From Chitinophagaceae bacterium (GTDB lineage: Bacteria; Bacteroidota; Bacteroidia; Chitinophagales; Chitinophagaceae): a DNA stretch of 10,428 nt. Position numbers and translations under genes: made by a program. Positions 6,713 to 10,428 of the stretch are shown here, piece after piece (position 1 is the first letter of the stretch; each line of letters starts with the position of its first letter). The stretch is taken from NCBI GenBank assembly GCA_003151295.1, contig PLXD01000588.1:1-10428 (forward strand). The letters are read 5' to 3'. The notes beneath the pieces were generated by a model that had not been told where the DNA came from, did no database searches, and saw only the letters and a list, made by a program, of their open reading frames with translations.

Positions 6713-8332
6713 TCAACCCTTCATCGAAAGCTCCAGCTTTTTCAGCGTCGGCGCTCCGCCCGCTCTCTTCCCATCGACCAGAACCTGTAATCCTTTTCCA
6801 CGGTGGTAACGGTCACCTGTACGGTCATAAAGGATCGTCAGCATCCGCCCGTGATAGAGCAGATTGTCCAGGCAAAAATAATCCCATACGCCGGCGGGAA
6901 TAAGGGGATTGACCACAAGGGTATTACCGGAGCCGGGTCTGAGCCCGATCAGCCCCGTGATGACGAGGTCGCAAAAAGTGGAATGGTTATAATCCTTTCC
7001 TCTTTCTACTCCTCCCTTCTCAGCTGACCAATGCCCATTCTCCCAGGTCGATAAACGGGTGCGAGAAATCCAGTCCCCGGTAAAAGGATTGAGGTTCTCA
7101 TCTATCCAGGGAACGATCTTCCCGTCCGTTTGCTTACGTTGCTGCGATCGGGAATAGAGTAACAGCAGCCTGAAATAATCCGCACGGGTAATATAGGTTT
7201 GTGTGTAATCGTTCAGGAGATTGGCCAGGGCCGTCAGGGTGATGGAAGTCGCCAGCGGCCAGGAAGGCCCGTCCCATTGGCATTCATGCCCCTCATAGGA
7301 TACCCGGAAGCCCGGACTCCCCTGCTCGGCCGTGGTTGGCCCGTAGGGAGCGTAAAAATACTGCGGATCCATCAGGAATTTCCAGGCCCGTGAAAATTCC
7401 TTCGAAGGGATATCGAAGCACCAGGGAGTATAGCCGTGTAACTCGCGGGCCGAACAAAGCTTATTATTCTCCATCACCTTAAAAAATCCGGCGGTGTCAT
7501 CCCAAAGCCTGTCTTGCAGATTCTTTTTGATAGCATGTGCTTTTTCAATGAACAAAGCCGATACTTCTTTGCGATCCTCCCAGTCCGCGATCCGGGCGAT
7601 AGCCATAGCATCTGCATACCGGTAAGAATTGATCGTCGCACGGTATCCCGGACGATCCTGATCCTGATCTCCTTCTACCCCCCCGCAAATAGAACACTCC
7701 ATGCCGTCCTTGCCGGGATTCTGCCAATACAGCCCGTTGCTGTCCAGCCGGTTCTTCTCCCAGTCACGATAATCGCTGATCAGGTCCCCTTCCAGGTCCA
7801 TTGCCAATCGCCGGTCTCCCGTTACCAGGGCCTGGTTCCAGATTGCATCGGCCATCCAGGAACTATATGCCTGCCTGTCACCGCCGCCCCTGTACCAGAA
7901 TTTCGCATAATCATTTACGTATTGTGAATCGTGCAACCAGCGGCCTTCATAAACGTGCAGCGCCGCAGCGCAGTTGATGGTATTGTATTTTCCCGCCCAA
8001 CTCACATCCGGCAGGAACTCGAGAATGACGAATCCCTCCGGGGTCTTCCGGATATGTTTCCGGTAGGTCCACCACCTGAAATAATAGGTCTGCTCCAACT
8101 GCTTGTCCGGACAGTCCAGTAAGGGGATATTCTTCGAGAGGAATTCCCAGCTCCTGTCATTCGGTATATATTGGGGATAGAGTTCCTGGTCGCCGGCATT
8201 GAAGGATTCGATATAATGTTTATAGGCCTCCGTGCGCAACACCCTTCCCTGTGCGCCGGCAATTCCGGGAAACAAAAATATCCAGGCGATACAATGGATA
8301 CAACCCGTCACTATGGTTAGGATCTTTGTCAT
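6713..8332 (-). CDS. MGH1/GH63-like (alpha/alpha)6-barrel glycoside hydrolase, secreted
   Basis: From ATG 8332 the protein is 539 residues. This start has AAGGA seven bases upstream and gives a clean signal peptide (MTKILTIVTG, core AWIFLFPGIAGAQ to about 28). ATG 8347 would add five residues; a TTG at 8353 is less likely. The body is one six-hairpin barrel. Family-type landmarks are SSWMADAIWNQALVTGD (157-173), LYWQNPGKDGMECSICGG (201-218), SYRYADAMAIARI (236-248), WDGPSWPLATS (353-363) and WIDENLNPFTGDW (409-421), then a small beta-rich tail with LVVNPLIPAG (472-481). By comparison with GH63 (E. coli YgjK uses Asp501 and Glu727, from memory), Glu212 in GMECS would replace the acid and Glu412 in ENLNPFTG would be the base. 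Specificity is unknown; alpha-glucosidase, alpha-mannosidase or alpha-L-rhamnosidase-type activity are all possible. The start lies 33 bases after the propeller gene. Confidence 0.8.
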   Translation of the reverse strand: MTKILTIVTGCIHCIAWIFLFPGIAGAQGRVLRTEAYKHYIESFNAGDQELYPQYIPNDRSWEFLSKNIPLLDCPDKQLEQTYYFRWWTYRKHIRKTPEGFVILEFLPDVSWAGKYNTINCAAALHVYEGRWLHDSQYVNDYAKFWYRGGGDRQAYSSWMADAIWNQALVTGDRRLAMDLEGDLISDYRDWEKNRLDSNGLYWQNPGKDGMECSICGGVEGDQDQDRPGYRATINSYRYADAMAIARIADWEDRKEVSALFIEKAHAIKKNLQDRLWDDTAGFFKVMENNKLCSARELHGYTPWCFDIPSKEFSRAWKFLMDPQYFYAPYGPTTAEQGSPGFRVSYEGHECQWDGPSWPLATSITLTALANLLNDYTQTYITRADYFRLLLLYSRSQQRKQTDGKIVPWIDENLNPFTGDWISRTRLSTWENGHWSAEKGGVERGKDYNHSTFCDLVITGLIGLRPGSGNTLVVNPLIPAGVWDYFCLDNLLYHGRMLTILYDRTGDRYHRGKGLQVLVDGKRAGGAPTLKKLELSMKG

Positions 8333-8339
8333 CAATCTA

Positions 8340-8344
8340 TCCTT
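8340..8344 (-). promoter_or_regulatory. Shine-Dalgarno-like site deciding the MGH1-like start
   Basis: AAGGA on the minus strand, seven bases before ATG 8332. It lies inside the extra codons that would be translated from ATG 8347. This favours 8332, but not decisively, since most genes here lack any such site. Confidence 0.4.
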
Positions 8345-8365
8345 CATCGGCAAATGGCGTTTATT

Positions 8366-9346
8366 TTAAAATCCCAGGTCCTTTCCCTCATGGATCGCGA
8401 TCCCTATCTGTTCCATATTGTTGTGGCGGCCGTTATAATACAGCAGCCAGCGGTCTCCGTCTTCTATAGCATACGGTTTATAAACGGCACTCGAATCCCA
8501 GGCAAGACCGGGTTTTATGAGCGGGTTGCCTGTATATCTTTCCCAGTTCGAGATCCCATCCTTTGAGCGGGCCATGCCGATCTGCGCATAGTCGATATTC
8601 TTAAACCCGATATAGAACATCAGGTAATCATTCTTGCGCCGGATCACCTGGCAAGCCGTCACCTTGTCCTGCTCCCATTGATGAGTGGTGTCATTGCGAA
8701 AGACAGGGTTACCTGCATATTTCTCCCAATGGATCCCATCTTTGCTCGTAGCATACCCGATCGCGTCCGGTTCATATTGCTCCCCGCCCGAATACCACAT
8801 CCTGAAGAGTTTCGCCTCTCCGTCCCAGATCACATGGGGACACATCAACGCTTTTTTCTCCCAGGGCTGGTCCGCCGCCAGGACCGGCGATGCGCCGATC
8901 CGCCTGAAATGACGGCCGTCCTCGCTGACTGCATACCCGATTGCCGATACGCTGTCATTCTCCCCGGTATACCACATATGATACTTCCCGTCTTTGCGGA
9001 TCACGACCGGCCGGTTCACATCCCGCTCCCATCCGCTGCTATCGTTAAAGGGCAGGCAGATGACCGGCTTTGTCCAGCTCAGCCCGTCTCCGCTGGTGGA
9101 AAGTGCAATACTCCGTTGCGGACGCCAGGAGCAGAACATTTCGAAATCTCCGGGCTGATCATGCAGCACGCTGATATCGAAAATCGTCCCCAGGTCTCCA
9201 CCAAGAACGGGATTTTTTTCATATTTCTTCCACCCCCCGGCCGTTTCGGCGTTTTCACTTTTTTGGGCCGGATGTTCGCGGCAAGAACCCCATCCCAGGC
9301 AAAGGAACGGAGCCGCGATCAGTAAGTAAAGAACCTGCTTTTTCAT
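8366..9346 (-). CDS. Five-bladed beta-propeller glycosidase-like lipoprotein (GH43/GH32/GH130-type fold)
   Basis: 326 residues. The N-terminus MKKQVLYLLIAAPFLCLGWGSC resembles a lipoprotein signal with Cys22 as lipidation site; Trp19 at position -3 is unusual, so plain secretion is possible. The mature part has four clear internal repeats of one pattern, W(E/D) ... (M/L)(W/F/Y)Y(I/S/T/N)G ... IG(Y/M/I)A ... DG ... W ... NPV/L: WERDVNRPVV with MWYTG (106-127), WEKKALMCPHV with MWYSG (162-187), WEQDKVTACQV with MFYIG (224-247) and WDSSAVYKPYA with LYYNG (283-306). A first, less regular blade holds KYEKNPVLGG and IFDISVL (41-61). This is the glycosidase beta-propeller layout, but I cannot assign a CAZy family; Asp57, Asp109 and the Glu/Asp of the later blade starts are acid candidates. 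It starts 15 bases after the GH101-like gene and ends just before the MGH1-like gene. Confidence 0.78.
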   Translation of the reverse strand: MKKQVLYLLIAAPFLCLGWGSCREHPAQKSENAETAGGWKKYEKNPVLGGDLGTIFDISVLHDQPGDFEMFCSWRPQRSIALSTSGDGLSWTKPVICLPFNDSSGWERDVNRPVVIRKDGKYHMWYTGENDSVSAIGYAVSEDGRHFRRIGASPVLAADQPWEKKALMCPHVIWDGEAKLFRMWYSGGEQYEPDAIGYATSKDGIHWEKYAGNPVFRNDTTHQWEQDKVTACQVIRRKNDYLMFYIGFKNIDYAQIGMARSKDGISNWERYTGNPLIKPGLAWDSSAVYKPYAIEDGDRWLLYYNGRHNNMEQIGIAIHEGKDLGF

Positions 9347-9347
9347 T

Positions 9348-9358
9348 TTAGTAACTAA
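9348..9358. other. Palindrome in the 15-base gap before the propeller gene
   Basis: TTAGTAACTAA is a perfect inverted repeat (five bases each side of one). It fills most of the gap between the GH101-like stop (9362) and the propeller start (9346). There is no Shine-Dalgarno sequence here; an AT-rich unstructured start region is the simpler reading. Confidence 0.2.
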
Positions 9359-9361
9359 TTT

Positions 9362-10426
9362 TTATTCGCCGTTTTTCAATGTTATTTTGACCGGAATTCC
9401 TGCCCCCAGGGACAGCCGGATACTGTCACCGGAGATCTTCCAGGCCGCAGCCGCCCTTCTGCCATTTTCCGTCAGGGAAAAAACTTCCAGGAGCTTGCCC
9501 CTGAAATTCTCCGGCAGCATCCATTCCGTATCGCCCCCTTTCTTACTGAAAACATAGACCCCATTCCCGATCGGGATAAATCGGTCATCGTCCCGGGCGA
9601 TCACCAGGTTTCCCCGGGTGACCAGCAGATGATCTTTCTTCGTATCGATGGTCGTCACCGTGCTGTCATCAAATTTCAATACCCACCCGCCTGCGTTTTT
9701 CATGGCATCGACCAGCTGACGTTGCTGGTAATAGAGATACAACAGGCTGCCAAGGTAGATCCTCTCTTTCAGGACTTCCCAATGTTCTTTGAATCCAGCA
9801 TTGCCGTTCTCCTTTCCGTAGGCCAGATCTTCGTGAAGCGAGGTCCCCAACCCGCATTCCAACCGTCCCCGGCCCTCTCCGAGACCACCGGCCACAAGCT
9901 TACGGTGGTAAGTCATCAGGTTGGCTACTGTTGGATCATCGAGATGCCAGACCCCTGATACCAGCCCGGTCAGATAATGGGGCATCCCATTCTGCCCCTC
10001 GGTGGTCACTGCTATTCCTTTTCCATTCAGCCATTGCAGGATCGGTTTCAATCCCAGGTCCAGCTCTTCAGTAACCCCAATGCTGTCTTTTTCCCAGGCG
10101 GGGTTGCAATTGATCGTGCGCATGGCGTCGATGTGTAGGATCTCCTGTACGGGTACGGTCTGCAAAAGCCGGTTTAGCCTTTTTACGGCGGCCCCACTCT
10201 GCCAGTCCTTATAATGAGAGGCATGATAGGCGGTATCGGAATGGAACATTTGCCAGAACATAGGCCCGCCGTCATAATCGGTAGCCATGAGAGCTGGATC
10301 AAAACCCTTGTTATTGGAATACGCATCATCTATATTAATGTGATAGGAGATGCAAGTATTCAGGTGATCCCGGTACCAGGCGGATCGTGAGACAAATTTC
10401 TCATGGGAGCCCAGGCGCTCGTTCCA
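9362..10426 (-). CDS. GH101/GH129-like glycosidase, C-terminal part; 5' end beyond window edge
   Basis: The frame stays open to the right edge, so ATG 10288 is an internal Met. 354 residues are visible. The visible start has WYRDHLNTCISYHINIDDAY (fragment residues 17-36), close in form to the His-(Val/Ile)-Asn segment after which GH101 enzymes carry acidic and Tyr residues. VQEILHIDAMR (93-103) puts Asp100 at a strand end, as expected of the nucleophile, and GIAVTTEGQNG (137-147) gives Glu143 as acid/base candidate. This Asp/Glu pair on successive strands is typical of GH101 and GH129 endo- or exo-alpha-N-acetylgalactosaminidases. A DDSTVTTID segment and a beta-rich tail (about 245-354), ending VKITLKNGE, follow. 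The family call is from motif memory only; other TIM-barrel alpha-galactosidase relatives could look alike. It is the most upstream visible gene of the run, 15 bases before the propeller lipoprotein. Confidence 0.6.
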   Translation of the reverse strand, partial: WNERLGSHEKFVSRSAWYRDHLNTCISYHINIDDAYSNNKGFDPALMATDYDGGPMFWQMFHSDTAYHASHYKDWQSGAAVKRLNRLLQTVPVQEILHIDAMRTINCNPAWEKDSIGVTEELDLGLKPILQWLNGKGIAVTTEGQNGMPHYLTGLVSGVWHLDDPTVANLMTYHRKLVAGGLGEGRGRLECGLGTSLHEDLAYGKENGNAGFKEHWEVLKERIYLGSLLYLYYQQRQLVDAMKNAGGWVLKFDDSTVTTIDTKKDHLLVTRGNLVIARDDDRFIPIGNGVYVFSKKGGDTEWMLPENFRGKLLEVFSLTENGRRAAAAWKISGDSIRLSLGAGIPVKITLKNGE

Positions 10427-10428
10427 CT

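Noticed and set aside
8333..8353. TTG start at 8353 for the MGH1-like protein
   Set aside because: It is a rare start codon with no ribosome binding site, and two in-frame ATGs downstream give better signal-peptide starts.
8678..9325. Plus-strand ORF of 215 codons opposite the propeller gene
   Set aside because: It is antisense to a gene with clear repeats and a signal peptide, has no recognisable domain and low-complexity proline/arginine content, as expected of a shadow frame.
10286..10288. ATG 10288 as the true start of the GH101-like gene
   Set aside because: The frame is open for 46 more codons to the window edge, those codons carry family-like sequence (YHINIDDAY), and no signal peptide follows the ATG.

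Overview
The window looks like part of a secreted carbohydrate-degradation cluster from a member of the Bacteroidota, possibly a soil-type Chitinophagaceae. This is inferred from the enzyme families, signal peptides ending in an Ala-Gln type junction, mostly AT-rich start regions with few Shine-Dalgarno sequences, and long single-strand runs of glycoside hydrolases. No 16S or taxonomic marker is present, so the assignment is tentative. All recognisable genes lie on the minus strand, so transcription runs from high to low coordinates.

Layout in transcription order: (1) the C-terminal 354 residues of a GH101/GH129-like glycosidase entering from the right edge (9362-10426); (2) a five-bladed beta-propeller glycosidase-like lipoprotein (8366-9346); (3) a secreted (alpha/alpha)6-barrel, MGH1/GH63-like hydrolase (6713-8332); (4) a 47-codon secreted small ORF (6522-6665); (5) a divergent GH95-like protein (4148-6508); (6) a multidomain GH29 alpha-L-fucosidase with chitobiase-C-like and PA14 modules (1906-4065); (7) a GH95 alpha-L-fucosidase/galactosidase, cut by the left edge (1-1826). 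Gaps are 13 to 82 bases. I saw no Bacteroidota-type promoter (TAnnTTTG) or U-tracted terminator between genes, so a single operon is likely.

As a system, the cluster pairs exo-acting defucosylating enzymes (GH29, GH95 and a GH95 relative) with a propeller glycosidase, a six-hairpin glycosidase and a GH101-like enzyme. This fits stepwise outside-in trimming of a fucose- or L-galactose-decorated glycan in the periplasm or at the cell surface. The substrate cannot be read from the sequence: O-glycan-like material, xyloglucan, pectin side chains and arabinogalactan-protein glycans are all compatible. No SusC/SusD pair, regulator or sugar-catabolism gene is inside the window.

Points most worth a second look are the altered catalytic positions in the GH95-like protein, the 47-residue secreted ORF coupled to it, the Glu/Cys version of the GH63-type acid motif, and a degenerate 7-bp tandem repeat before the last gene. 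No RNA genes, mobile elements or CRISPR arrays were seen, and no stretch over 300 bases lacks a gene.
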